From Hemerocallis citrina (lineage: Eukaryota; Streptophyta; Magnoliopsida; Asparagales; Asphodelaceae): a stretch of 64,000 nt of DNA. The DNA is taken from positions 62,001-126,000 of the forward strand of contig JACEHZ010000204.1 of NCBI GenBank assembly GCA_017893485.1, written 5' to 3'. Shown piece after piece: positions 22,855 through 34,500 of the stretch. A program made the position numbers and the translations under genes. The notes under the pieces are model-generated. The model saw only the letters and a program-made list of their open reading frames with translations. It had not been told where the DNA came from and searched no databases. Each line of letters opens with the position of its first letter. The stretch's first letter is position 1.

Positions 22855-24669
22855 TTAAGCCAGACCAAACCAAACCAAGCCAAGCCAAGCCAAGCCAAGC
22901 CAAGCCAAGCCAAGCCAAACCGAACCGAACCGAACCGAACCGAGCCGTTTATAACAGAGTTTTGTGCAATCGTCTATGAAAGTCACAAAGTACTTTTTGC
23001 CACCTCTGGTTTGCACATATTTTAAGTCACACAGATCCGTGTGAATTAGACCTAGAGTTTCTGTGTTTCTTTCTACAGAACGCGATGGAGTTTTAGTGAG
23101 TTTGGCCTCCGTGCAAACTTCACATTTTTCTGAGTTATCTACCTTAAACTTTGGTAGCAAATTCATCTTAATTATTCTACGCATAGAATTGACATTAACA
23201 TGGCTTAGACTTTCATGCCAAACAGAAGAAGACTCAACAATATAGGAAATAGGAGTTATTTCATTAACATTGGAAACAGCAGGAACAATAGTTTTAGGGA
23301 TGACTGTCATTACACTAAACTTGAACAGTCCATCCTTTACATATCCTTTACCCAAGTATATCCCATTCTTAGACAATACAAAATTATTAGAAACAAGAAC
23401 AACCTTAAACCCATTATTGCTTAGTAAAGAACCTGATATCAAGTTCTTTCTAATGTCTGGGACATGCAACACATTTGTGAGTTTTAGTTCTTTGCCTGAA
23501 GTCATTTTCAGCACTATCTTCCCTGTTCCTTCAATTTTGGAGGTGGAAGAGTTTCCCATGAACAGCTGTTCATCTTTGTTGCACTTCTGGTAGGAGGTGA
23601 ACATTTCCTTGTCCGAGCAGATATGCTTGGTGGCCCCAGTATCGTACCACCATTCACGAGGATTGCTCCCCACAAGAATTACCTCTGAAACAACAGCACA
23701 GAGGTCCAGGTCAGAGAGACCAGTGGACAAGTTCTCAGCTATGTGTATATGGGATTTTTCATTCCCTTTTACATGTCCTGTTTTTGAATAATTACTGTCC
23801 TTACTGCGGCACTCAGAAATTTTGTGCCCCAGTTTACCACACTTGTGGCATTTTCCAGCAAACCTCTTTGCAAGAGGTTTTTTGTTTAAGGCCTGTGGCA
23901 GAAACTTCCTCTTCTTGCCCTTCTGTTCATGCTCCACCACATTGGCCTTTTCTATGGACTGATTTCCATAGGACCTCTCAGCCTTGCGATTCTCTTCTTC
24001 GATCCGCAACCTGATAATTAGGTCTTCAAGAGACATCTCTTTTCGTTTGTGTTTGAGATAGTTCTTGAAGTCTTTCCACCCAGGTGGAAGTTTTTCAATG
24101 AACGCTGCAACCTGGAATGGTTCGCACAACGTCATATTCTCTGCAGCAATGTTGTACATTATAACCTGCAGTTCTTGGACTTGACTCACCACTGTTTTGG
24201 AGTCAATCATCTTATAGTCCAGAAATTTGCAGACAACAAATTTCTTGGACCCGGCGTCTTCTGTTTTGTACTTCTTTTCTAGGGACCCCCACAGGAGTTT
24301 GGACGTCTTGAAGACACAGTAGACGTTGTACAAGGAGTCTACCAGGCCATTCAGGATGTAGTTCCTGCAGAGGTAGTCGCCCTGAGTCCACGCATCAACT
24401 GCAGCAACGGAGTGTGCTTCCATTGGCGCCAGCATCGGGGCAGATTCATTGAGGAATCTGTCCAGCTTCAATGTGGTCAGGTAGAATTGCATATTTCCCT
24501 GCCACTTTTTGAACCCAGTTCCATTGAACTTCTCCGATTTTTCTCCCACACTTATGTGCATGGGCAGAACGACCGAATGTGCCGCAACCGATTGTACAGT
24601 CACATTCTGGGTCACCGGAGTTTGGGTACTGATAAGCCCAGTAGCAACTTCAGTTTGTGTGTTCTCCAT
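22855..24669 (-). pseudogene. gag-pol: Copia Gag-protease-integrase, truncated
   Basis: The minus-strand frame from ATG 24669 encodes a copia polyprotein. It has a Gag core (UBN2-like, beginning near EKFNGTGFKKWQGNM), a CCHC knuckle CHKCGKLGHKISEC near residue 280, and a protease active site WWYDTGATKHIC near residue 340. It continues with the integrase HHCC zinc region (HESLSHVN...CEVCTEAK) and the first integrase acidic residues at 'IHTDLCDLK' and 'FVTFIDDCTK'. It breaks off a few residues later (plus-strand about 22945). The frame then reads through the pentamer array as low-complexity Gly/Leu/Trp residues. The rest of integrase, reverse transcriptase and RNase H are missing, so the element is defective. 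Confidence 0.9.
22858..22947. repeat. Pentamer array (ccaag)n/(aaccg)n at the copia break
   Basis: A run of CCAAG units changes into a run of AACCG units. It sits exactly where integrase coding is interrupted. A related run, 'gaaccgaaccgagccgggg', appears at the outer truncated edge of the other LTR (25268 onward). The two breaks therefore share microsatellite sequence. Confidence 0.85.
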
Positions 24670-24801
24670 GTTTTGATTTTGTTCTCTTCTCTGAAATTGG
24701 TTGAAACAGAGATTGTTAGTTCTTTATTTTTTCCGAACAGAACCTGTAAACAAACTTCACAAAAATTGTTAGAATCTGTGAGGAAAATTCTGCTTTAAGA
24801 T

Positions 24802-25268
24802 TGTTAGAACCTGAATGTAAAATAATATGAAACTCCAACAAAATTGTGAAGAAATCCAATACAAGAAGAAAAACAGTAAGTAAATAACTTGTACAGAGTC
24901 GAGATTTTAGAATCTCTGTCCTTAAAGCAGAATTCGCCCCGTAGTGTGACGGTTACCGGCGAATTGCTTCCCAGGATACAACTGTACCTTCTCTGAAGAT
25001 GCAGCACCCTTGCTTCAGAGACAACGAACTGCTGTCTGTGTGTACTCTCGTTGACAGACACTGACTCAGAGCAGAGGAAGAAGAGAGGAAAATGTCAAAA
25101 ATCTGTGTCCCTGTATAGAAGACTTCTGTCTGGTTTTATAAAGGAAACTGGGACTGAGACTATTCATCAGCTGCCATTACTCTGTAACAGCAGAGTAATG
25201 GGGACTCTTCAGATTCATAACTGGTGAGCCATTACTCTGCTGTTACAGAGTAATGGCCCCAGTTACTG
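24802..25268 (-). repeat. 5' LTR of copia element, truncated
   Basis: It starts TGTTAGAACCTGAATG on the plus strand and is nearly identical to the LTR at 22320. The similarity ends after 'ccccagttactgaa', about 45 bases short of the expected LTR end, and runs into a GC-rich GGGCC repeat. It carries the same 28-base inverted pair (25174-25201 and 25229-25256). No tRNA-Met primer site is visible on the inner side. Confidence 0.8.
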
Positions 25269-25928
25269 AACCGAACCGAGCCGGGGCCGGGCCGGGCCGG
25301 GCCGGGCGAGCGCGCGCGTGCGCGCGCGTGTGTTTGTCATTTTGGCTAAGTCCTTTCTCCACTACACGTTAGTGGTAACCCCCGGACCACGCCCTCTAGT
25401 CCAGTTTTCTAGTATATATACTAGTATAAATCTTTTTCAATTTCCGATATGGGACTATCCATTTGTTAAGTTGGTACCTTTCAAGTACCCAACTTTGGAT
25501 CAACATTTCTCATTCATACGAAATTCGTTTTTGGCAAGTGAGTATACTACGGAATAGTACTCGACGAGATGGTCGCAATTCACTCATTTTCCGGTGCCGC
25601 CGGTGGTCGGAGCTTGCCGGAATCCGGCCCGGAAAACTGCAAAAATTAATTCCAACAGGGACCGAGTGTGATTTTAAGGAAAATTGAGCTTCTAGCGCAA
25701 GTACAAGCTAATTGTGTTTCTTTGTTTATTCAACTTATAGCATGAATTAGAGTAAGTCAATTTCCATTTATTTTCATTTACTTACCCTCAGTTAAAGTAA
25801 GTCAATACATTTATTTTCTTTCAAGTTGGTTAGTAGTTTTCATAATATTTTCGTACATGCATATTCATGATTTCTCAAATATATTTCTTAAGTATAATAA
25901 ATATTTCCAACAATGTGAATTATGTGAA
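25269..25928. other. GC microsatellite and non-coding sequence
   Basis: 25269-25332 is a run of GGGCC units turning into (CG/GT) dinucleotides. The rest to 25928 has no recognised gene. The last nine bases (25920-25928, TTATGTGAA) are the left target duplication of the next element. Confidence 0.6.
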
Positions 25929-27129
25929 GGGTAACCTTCGGTTGCGAACTCCTCTGTGCGAACTCAGCTTACGAACTTCAGTGCTTGCCGTTGAATTCAA
26001 ATGGCTCCATCCGATGGCTGTGATGGAATTCGCACTCTTCTCAGTTAGGGGGGTAATTTGGTCATTTAAATATCAGCCAATTACCCCATTCACGCTGTCG
26101 AGATCTCAGACCCAAATCGAATGAATCCCCTTCTCTCTCTCTTTCAAAGCGACCAAAATCCTAGGGTTCTCTGTGCGATTTCTTCGTGCGAACGCATGTG
26201 TTCTCCTCGATTCTCGGATCGAAATCAATCCCCTTCTCTCTCTTTTCTCGAAACCCCAACTCTTCCAAATACCCCCTTCGATTTCTAGATGGGTCGCCTC
26301 AGCTTGCGAACTCCTGTGCTTGCTGTTGGCTCCAAAATAGATCAAAACCCTACCTCCGACCGCCCCCTACTATCTCCAATCGTCTTCGCCGCTATGGAAA
26401 CCCTAGGGTTTCGATCAGGTATAAATTTTTATTTTTATTTTTTGTTCCGTTTTTCTTTTTTCTGCTTGAATTTGTAGGAATGAGGTAATTTTTTAAGAGA
26501 GATCGAATGTTTTGTTTGAATTTGTAGGAAGCGTTGAGCTTCGCTGAGTCTTTCTTCATGGCTTGAAACCCACTATGTATATATTTCTTGATATCAATCC
26601 AGGGAAGTGTTTGATTCTGACTATTCATTTTTTAAAAATTTAATTGCTTACTTTATTGCATGTTGGTATAGGCAGTGATGACAATCTAGAATTTACAAGC
26701 AGTTGTAGGCATTTTGTTGCTTCTTTAGTTTGTGCACTTTTGTGATTATTTAAATGAAAGAGGAGTTAATTTATACTTGTATTATGATTTGAACTCATCG
26801 TGCAAACCATAACGCTGGCCGTCCAATCCAAAAACCCTCCATCGAATGGTTGTGATTGTTCACGCTCTCTTCTCAGTTATCTTTGGGGGGGGGGGGTAAT
26901 TTGGTTATTTTTTCGATTAGAGACATATACTCCTCCGTTGCAAATGGAGGGGTAATTTGAAATTTTGGTAATTTTGAGGTTGGAGACATATACTCTGAGG
27001 GACATCTTTTCAGAGGTTTTATTTATTCAGATTATGGTTGCAACAAGTTGGCATGGCATATTAATACAGCCGTAGTGAGATCATGCATCTGAATAAGTGG
27101 TATACTAAATCCTGATTCTATTTGATGAG

Positions 27130-27421
27130 TTTTCCGCATTTTGTTTAGCTGAAGTTTAGAAAAAAATCGCACAGAGAAGATTAGGGTTTCGCTCACTCTG
27201 AGAGAGAGAAGGGGATTCAATCGATTTGGGTTTGAGATCTCACGACAGCGTGAAGGGGGTAATGGGCTGAAAATTGAAATGACCAAATTACCCCTCGCTA
27301 GTAACCGAGAAAAGGGCGGATTCAAACACAGCCATCGATGGATCTATTTTGAATCCAACGGCTAGCACAGGAGTTTGCAAGCTGAGTTTGCACACAGGAG
27401 TTCGCAACCAAGGGCGACCCT
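27130..27421 (-). repeat. Extra, diverged terminal sequence inside the Mutator-like element
   Basis: Directly after the left arm lies a second copy of the terminal region, in the orientation of a right end. It contains 'gacagcgtgaagggggtaat' and finishes 'gagttcgcaaccaagggcga' then CCC. With the left end at 25929 it would form a 1.5 kb unit. It is more diverged than the two main arms, so it is an older copy or a rearrangement product. Confidence 0.7.
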
Positions 27422-27945
27422 ATATATATATTTCAGTTTGAGTTTATGTTTCAACTCATATTTCAGCTTCATATCATATTTCAATTTCAGTTTGAACTTA
27501 TGTTTTGTTTCAGTTGCAACTCCATATTTCAGCTGAACTAAGTTTAAGCTTCAGCTAAAAATTTTGATCAAATTATGGATCAACTTGTTGGCATGGCATA
27601 GTATTGCAGCCCAAGTGTGAACATAATTATGATGCTTTTCAGTCATGCTTGATTCAGTTGATAATTATCTAAATCCCTGTCATATGCTAGGTTGTGTTCT
27701 GAGCCTAAATTTACTTAAAATATTTTCAGATTAGTTGTGTTGATATGTTAGATAAATAATTATGAATCATCTATCTAAACCCTTTCTTTCTTATTGCTTG
27801 ATTAGATAGAATCTTGTCCAACTACAATGAGCTCATCTTCTACGAATTGAAGTAAAATGTTGGGTTTTTATGTTTAAATTTGTCACTGATTTTTGCTGAT
27901 TTTGTGAGTAAATTTGAGTTGGAAATTTGGTTGTTGGCGCGTAGT

Positions 27946-28375
27946 TAGGAAAGCTGGTTCTACCTCTTCCAAATGCTTTGCTAATGACACATCAATTGGT
28001 GGTCCACTCCTATGCAATCATCAGGCTCCTGCAGTTGTACAGTTAGCAAAAACTGAAAAGAACAAGGAAAGGCACTTTGTGGGATGTTCAGATTGGGAGG
28101 TTGGTAGATGTGGGTTCTTCAAATGGGTCGATCAACTGAATGTTGCAGAGGAGGAAGTGAGAAATGTTGATATTGATGGTTTCAAAGCCAAAATTGTCCA
28201 GTTAGAAGCTAGAATTGAAAAGGGTGAACAAGCTACGACTGAAATAGAGGAGGAGGTTAAGCTACTTCGGAGCCAAGTTGACGGATGGAAGACAAAATTG
28301 GCTGATGTGAAGGTGAAGGGAATCTGCATTGCAAGCTTGTTTATTGTCTTAGTTGTTGTTTTGCTCATTAAGTAG
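27946..28375 (+). CDS. GRF zinc-finger, coiled-coil and membrane-tail exon (partial)
   Basis: An open frame after an acceptor 'gcgtagttag' (27936-27945) encodes about 142 residues. It has a GRF-type zinc-finger region, C-N-H ... 'KERHFVGCSDWEVGRCGFFKW', with the expected Cys and FFxW signature; the first Cys pair reads C-x-H. A coiled coil follows (about residues 65-120), and a C-terminal hydrophobic segment 'IASLFIVLVVVLLIK' probably anchors it in a membrane. This is the layout of plant At4g04775-like proteins, which often travel in transposons. No ATG exists in the frame. A candidate first exon at 27827 (MSSSSTN) hits a stop before a usable donor, so this is probably a broken gene. Confidence 0.65.
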
Positions 28376-28714
28376 TGCTGTAATCTCATGAATCTATTTT
28401 CTATTTTGTTATCGTAAATGAAGCTGATTCATGCTTGTTAACTATGTATGTTTTGACAAAAAAATTGATCGCAGTCATGCTTGTAAAGTGAATACAAAGT
28501 CCTCTTAGCTTCTATTATGCTCTTCACCCTGATCAAATTGGACTTGATTTAGCTGAGAAATTGATGATGTTTTAAAATGTATACAGGTTTGGAATGTGTT
28601 GCAGTTTAGGAGTTTTAAATGTCTCTTCCATTGATGAATTTGGAATGTATCTGATTTGAGTCTCAATGATTGTACAGAGTGTAATAGTCAATATCCTGTA
28701 TAGAGACACTGCAT

Positions 28715-29120
28715 TGCAGTTTCAACTCATATTACAGCTCCAGTTTCAACTCATATTACAACTCCAGTTTCAACTCAAATTTCAGTTTCAACTCTTTGTT
28801 TCAGTTTCAACTCATATTTAAGTTTAAGTTTCAACTCATATTTCATCTTCAACTCATATTTAAGTTCAAGTTTCAACTCATATTTCAGCTACAGTATCAA
28901 CTCATATTACAGCTCCAGTTTCAACTCATATTACAGCTCCAGTTTCAACTCAAATTTCTGTTTCAACTCTTTGTTTCAGTTTCAGTTTCAACTCATATTT
29001 CATCTTCAACTCATATTTAAGTTCAAGTTTCAACTCATATTTCAGCTACAGTATCAACTCATATTACAGCTCCAGTTTCAACTCATATTACAGCTCTAGT
29101 TTCAACTCAAATTGAACTCA
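28715..29120 (+). repeat. 24 bp tandem repeat inside the Mutator-like element
   Basis: The unit 'tttcaactcatattacagct' plus four bases, with variants in which 'attacagc' becomes 'atttcagc' or 'atttaagt', repeats many times. Looser copies extend from 27430 to 27540 and from 29730 to 29820. The open frame across 28796-29020 is a by-product. Confidence 0.8.
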
Positions 29121-31078
29121 TATTTCAGTTAAACAAAATTTTGTTTCAGTTTCATGTTTAAGTTAAAAAGTTTCATTATACCAAAAATTTACAGTATACA
29201 AACTCGAACCTCATACTACATTATACAATGGAATATCACTATACAAAATCGAGGCCTAGTAGTATAAACTAAAAGATGAAAAAAATATTGGACTTCTGGT
29301 GATATGCAATGGTGCTGCTGATGCTGAAACTGCTCGAAGCTCTGTCTAGCAACAAATGGAGGGAACTGCTCCACCACCCTACAAAAAATAACATAAAAAG
29401 CTTAGCAATATCGAACTGAAATATTATCACCGTAAATTGTAAACAAATGAAGTACATATAGGCTCAGAACAACCTTCCACATAATAAGTAATTATGAAAT
29501 AAGTCAAATATAATCAAGCATGAGTATAGCACATATGTTGTTCCAAGCATAATGAGCACTTTATGTTGTTTAAAGCTCTTGTAGGCATTGATTTACCTCG
29601 TACATAGCAAGTTAAAAAACTCACCAAATAGTATCAAAATTGAAAATATAGCACTTATTCATAACCATGATCTCACTACGGCTGCATTATTATGCCATGC
29701 CAACTAGTTCCAACCATAATCTGAATAATAACTCATATTTAAGTTTCAGTTTCAACTCATGTTTTGTTTCACTTTCAACTCATATTTCACCTAAACCAAA
29801 TTTTGTTTCAGTTTCACATTCAAGTAAAAAAGTTTCATCTTCTCTGTGCGATTTTTTTTCCCCAGTTTCAGGTAAACAAAATGCGAAAAACTCATCATAT
29901 AGAATCAGGATTTAGTATACCACTTATTCAAATGCATGATCTCACTACGGCTGCATTAATATGCCATGCTAACTAGTTGCAACCATAATCTGAATAAATA
30001 AAACCTCTGAAAAGATGTCCCTCAGAGTATATGTCTCCAACCTCAAAATTACCAAATTTTCAAATTACCCCTCCATTTGCAACGGAGGAGTATATGTCTC
30101 TAACCAAAAAAATAACCAAATTACCCCCAAAGATAACTGAGAAGAGAGCGTGAACAATCACAACCATTCGAGAGAGTAAATGCTTGTAAAATATAAACAC
30201 AAAGGTGCACAAACTGAAGAAGCAACAAAATGCCTACAACTGCTTGTAAATTCTAGATTGTCATCACTGCCTATACCAAAATGCAATAAAGTAAGCAATC
30301 AAATTTTTAAAAAATGAATAGTCAGAATCAAACACTTCCCTGGATTGATATCAAGAAATATATCCATAGTGGGTTTCAAGCCATGAAGAAAGACTCAGTG
30401 AAGCTCAACGCTTCCTACAAATTCAAACAAAACATTCGATCTCTCTTAAAAAATTACCTCATTCCTACAAATTCAAGCAGAAAAAAGAAAAACGGAACAA
30501 AAAAAAAAAAATTTATACCTGATCGAAACCCTAGGGTTTCCATAGCGGCGAAGACGATTGGAGATAGTAGGGGGCAGTCGGAGGTAGGGTTTTGATCTAT
30601 TTTGGAGCCAACAGCAAGCACAGGAGTTCGCAAGCTGAGGCGACCCATCTAGAAATCGAAGGGGGTATTTGGAAGAGTTAGGGTTTCGAGAAAAGAGAGA
30701 GAAGGGGATCGATTTCGATCTGAGAATCGAGGAGAACACATGCGTTCGCACGAAGAAATCGCACAGAGAACCCTAGGGTTTTGGTCGCTCTGAGAGAGAG
30801 AGAAGGGGATTCATTCGATTTGGGTCTGAGATCTCGACAGCGTGAAGGGGGTTTGGTCGCTCTGAGAGAGAGAGAAGGGGATTCATTCGATTTGAGTCTG
30901 AGATCTCGACAGCGTGAAGGGGGTAATTGGCTGATGTTTAAATGACCAAATTACCCCCCTAACTGAGAAGAGTGCGAATTCCATCACAGCCATCGGATGG
31001 AGCCATTTGAATCCAATGGCAAGCACAGGAATTCGTAAGCTGAGTTCGTACAGAGGAGTTCGCAACCGAAGGTTACCC

Positions 31079-31590
31079 TTATGCGAATACAAAGAAATTT
31101 ATAGCATGTACTCTGGTATCTACATAAAGAAAGGAGTGTATGAATGTTAAATTGTAGGCAGTCAACTCATTACCAATTTTGGAGATTGTTTCCTTAAAAA
31201 GGTAGGTTGAATTGATCAGATTTTCATGATATTTGCAACTGAGCTCATTATTTTAGAGCTGATCAAGGGACTAGTATTGAATTATGGATTTGTTGGGGGG
31301 GGGGAACAATATGCATTTCACTATCCTTTGTGAACTGTGTGGAAAAACCTTTTAATAAAGAGACACCAATAAGTACAGGTGTCCAGAAAGCGACACGTGT
31401 TACAGATCTCCCCCTAATTTCCTGAATATCCCAATTTCCCGGTGCCACAATCGCGATCCACGCATCTCCGACTCCCCCGCACCCAAAACCAAATCCAAAT
31501 CCAAATCCCATTCCCACTTTTCAGCTCCGCGGGCCCCACACCACCTCCTCCACCCTCATCCCCTCTATCGCCGCCGATGAGGAGGAGGAG
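31079..31590 (+). promoter_or_regulatory. Upstream region of the ABHD17-like gene
   Basis: Only about 510 bp separate the Mutator-like element from the hydrolase start codon. It holds a G-box core CACGTG at 31394-31399 inside 'gacacgtgtt', and a C-rich, probably transcribed leader from about 31440. I cannot place the transcription start or a convincing TATA box. Confidence 0.5.
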
Positions 31591-34500
31591 ATGGGCTTAG
31601 TGACGTCATCAATCGCCGCCAAGTTCGCCTTCTTCCCGCCAAATCCTCCATCCTACAAGGTGGTCGCTGATGAGGCCACCGGCGCCTTCCGCATCCCGGA
31701 GATCGCCGCCTCCTCACGGCGGACCACCGGTGACGGCCCCGCCGTTGACGTGCTGAAGCTGCGGACGCGAAAGGGGAACGAGGTGGTGGCGGTGTACATC
31801 AAGAACCCGAGGGCCAGCGGCAGCGGTGGGGCCACCGTCGTTTACTCTCATGGGAATGCGGCGGATTTGGGGCAGATGTTCCCACTCTTTGTCGAGCTCA
31901 GCTCGAGACTCCGGGTCAATCTTATTGGGTAATTTCGATATTTTTCAAACCTGTTTTTGTTTCGTAAGCATAATTAGTAGGGGTTAAGATTTTCTGAGTT
32001 AATGCAGCTTATGAATTGGTTAGTTTAGATATATCCAACTTCATGTTATTAAAAAATTTAGTAACTTCCTGTTTGAAACACCATACTACCAGGGTAGAAT
32101 TATTAGCAAAATTTAAGAAGGTTTGCTATGGGCCTATGGGTTAAATTGTGTAGTTTAGCTTAGGTATCCTACCTCATGTTGTTAAAAGAATATGTACAGT
32201 AGATCAAAACTTCGAAGAGGTGGTAAGAGTTGAGATTTTTACACTCATACTCGAACACGCCCTTCCAGGTTGACATCCCATCTTTGTGGGCTAAGGCCTC
32301 GTATTTTTTAAATCCGCAATTAGTATGTGTAGCTAGTGGAGGTTGAATATGGGTTGCTTTGATATCCTGCCACTAGACTACAAATCTAGAGTTTTGGTAA
32401 GGGTTGAGAGTTGTACACTTATATTCTAGAATTAATTGTGGGGTATTTTTTTGCTTGGAAATTATACTTTTGTATGAGGTCAGGCTGTTAGTAGTGGAAG
32501 AGTTCTTTGTTCGTTCTTGAGATAATTCAATCAGAATGTTGTTTCATATGTATTTATGTTTCGGTATTGGAAAATTTATTTGGGAAGTGTGTATACGGAT
32601 GTTTTCTATGAGTTACAAAAAGTTTTTGGATTGATTAGTTTAGGCAACCTACTTCATGTTATTAAACAGATTACCATATAGCAAGATTGTTCTTTTTGGG
32701 AAATGTTCTCTTGGTTTATTAAGAAAGGGTGTTGTACATTTGCAAGTGTTATACCGTGTAAACAATTCTATTTGTTTGAAATAAAATTAGCTACGGCTTT
32801 CCTCTTAAAAAAAAAAGATTTGGTACTGTAACAAAAGAGGATGAATGTTTTCAAACAAGGATGAATTAGGATAGCTCTCTGAGACCACACATTTCTCTCC
32901 TGGACTTATTTGATAGATAAATGCTTGCACATGTTCATAATTACCACTAATTGTTCATATAGCGTTCTGGTTCCCCCCCTGATAGTCACATTTGTCGTTT
33001 GTCGTTTCATTTCATTTAGCTGATGTAGATATGGTAAATTATTTATGCAGGTATGACTATTCTGGTTATGGGCAATCAACAGGGAAGGTAGGGTTCCACA
33101 GTTTGTTTAATAATTTTCTTTTATTGGAGTTTTATCTTAAAAAAATAATTCTGTTGACATTCAAAGCTGTATCATGGAACAGCCCACTGAGTATCACACA
33201 TATGCAGACATTGATGCTGTGTATGAATGCCTCAAGGAGAAGTATGGTGCTAAGGAGGAGGATATTATTTTATATGGTCAGTCTGTTGGAAGTGGGCCCA
33301 CTGTTGATCTGGCATCTCGCTTGCCTAACTTGAGAGGCGTAGTTTTACATAGTCCCATCCTTTCAGGATTGAGAGTATTGTACCCGGTCAAGCATTCATA
33401 CTGGTTTGATATATTTAAGGTAATATCTGTAGCTATTATGATATTGTTTTCACCTTCTTATTTAGATTAACATATATACTGTTTTCCCCTTTGTTTTGCA
33501 GAATATCGACAAAATACGTTTGGTGAATTGTCCAGTGCTTGTTATCCATGTGAGTATCCCCTCCTTATTTGTCAGTATCACTATTCTATTATATTATCGA
33601 ATGTTCAATAATTAATGTGTATTATGATAACTGAGATGAGTGGTCAATATGGAATAAGATTCTCCTTTTGCGTTATGTAGCATCAAAATGATCATTCCTG
33701 TGAAATAATAAATCACTCTATATTTTTTCATAGGAGAATTACTGAATTATATTTAGTATACAAAATGCAATCTTGCTCTATTTGTTTTATTCCATCATTG
33801 AAATGGAAAATGATTGGCAGAGATGGAGAAACACTATATTTTTTCATAGGAGAATTGCTGAATTATATTTAGTATACAAATGCAATCTTGCTCTATTTGT
33901 TTTATTCCATCATTGAAATGGAAAATGATTGGCAGAGAAGGAGAAAAACTTAAACTTTTTGGTCGTGAGATGTCCCTATTAGTACACATGTGCAATAAAC
34001 TGGTCATTACAAATTTGTTAAGTTTCATAACTGTTAGGAATAAGTTTAACAATCTATTGTTGATTGAAACAGGTTGTAACATGAATAAATAGTTGTTCTA
34101 TATGTGATGGATGTTTCAATCTTTCGTAGGAGGCTAGGAGTACAAGTAAAAGTTGAAATGCGGCACCACTAACCAGTTGAATATCTAGAATATTGTTTTA
34201 ACTGAGGGGGTTCATTTTTCTGGACTTTGGAGCAGGGAATTAATTTTTAATGCTAATTGAACTTTTTGTCACTTAGAAACAACTATAGGATATGAGATTA
34301 TTTGTACTTGATATAGCCCTGTCTTTCTTGACCCTTGATCAAATTTTTAGCATTTGTTCGTATAATTATATCTGGGTTACCTCTTTAATTTCAAAATTAT
34401 AATCCAGATATTTCAGTTGTACTGGTATGTTGACATCATCTGCTGTTGTATTTCTCTATTGGCAATATCAAAATGAAAAACAAGAGTTTCTACATTGGTT

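Larger units (their letters stand above)
25929..31078. mobile_element. Mutator-like element with long inverted ends (5.15 kb)
   Basis: The left end GGGTAACCTTCGGTTGCG is the exact inverse of the right end, which finishes CCGAAGGTTACCC. The ends are flanked by TTATGTGAA (25920-25928) and TTATGCGAA (31079-31087), a 9 bp duplication with one mismatch, the Mutator hallmark. The inverted repeats run to roughly 27150 on the left and from roughly 29870 on the right, about 1.1-1.2 kb each. No transposase is present; a GRF zinc-finger exon is in the middle. The right arm contains a local duplication ('gagatctcgacagcgtgaag' twice, near 30832 and 30902). The element ends about 510 bp before the hydrolase start codon. 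Confidence 0.88.

Noticed and set aside
24760..24801. tRNA-Met primer site for the copia element
   Set aside because: The sequence inside the 5' LTR does not contain a TGGTATCAGAGC-like block.
28796..29020. Coding frame rich in QLIF/KFQL repeats
   Set aside because: It is produced by the 24 bp repeat, whose period is a multiple of three.
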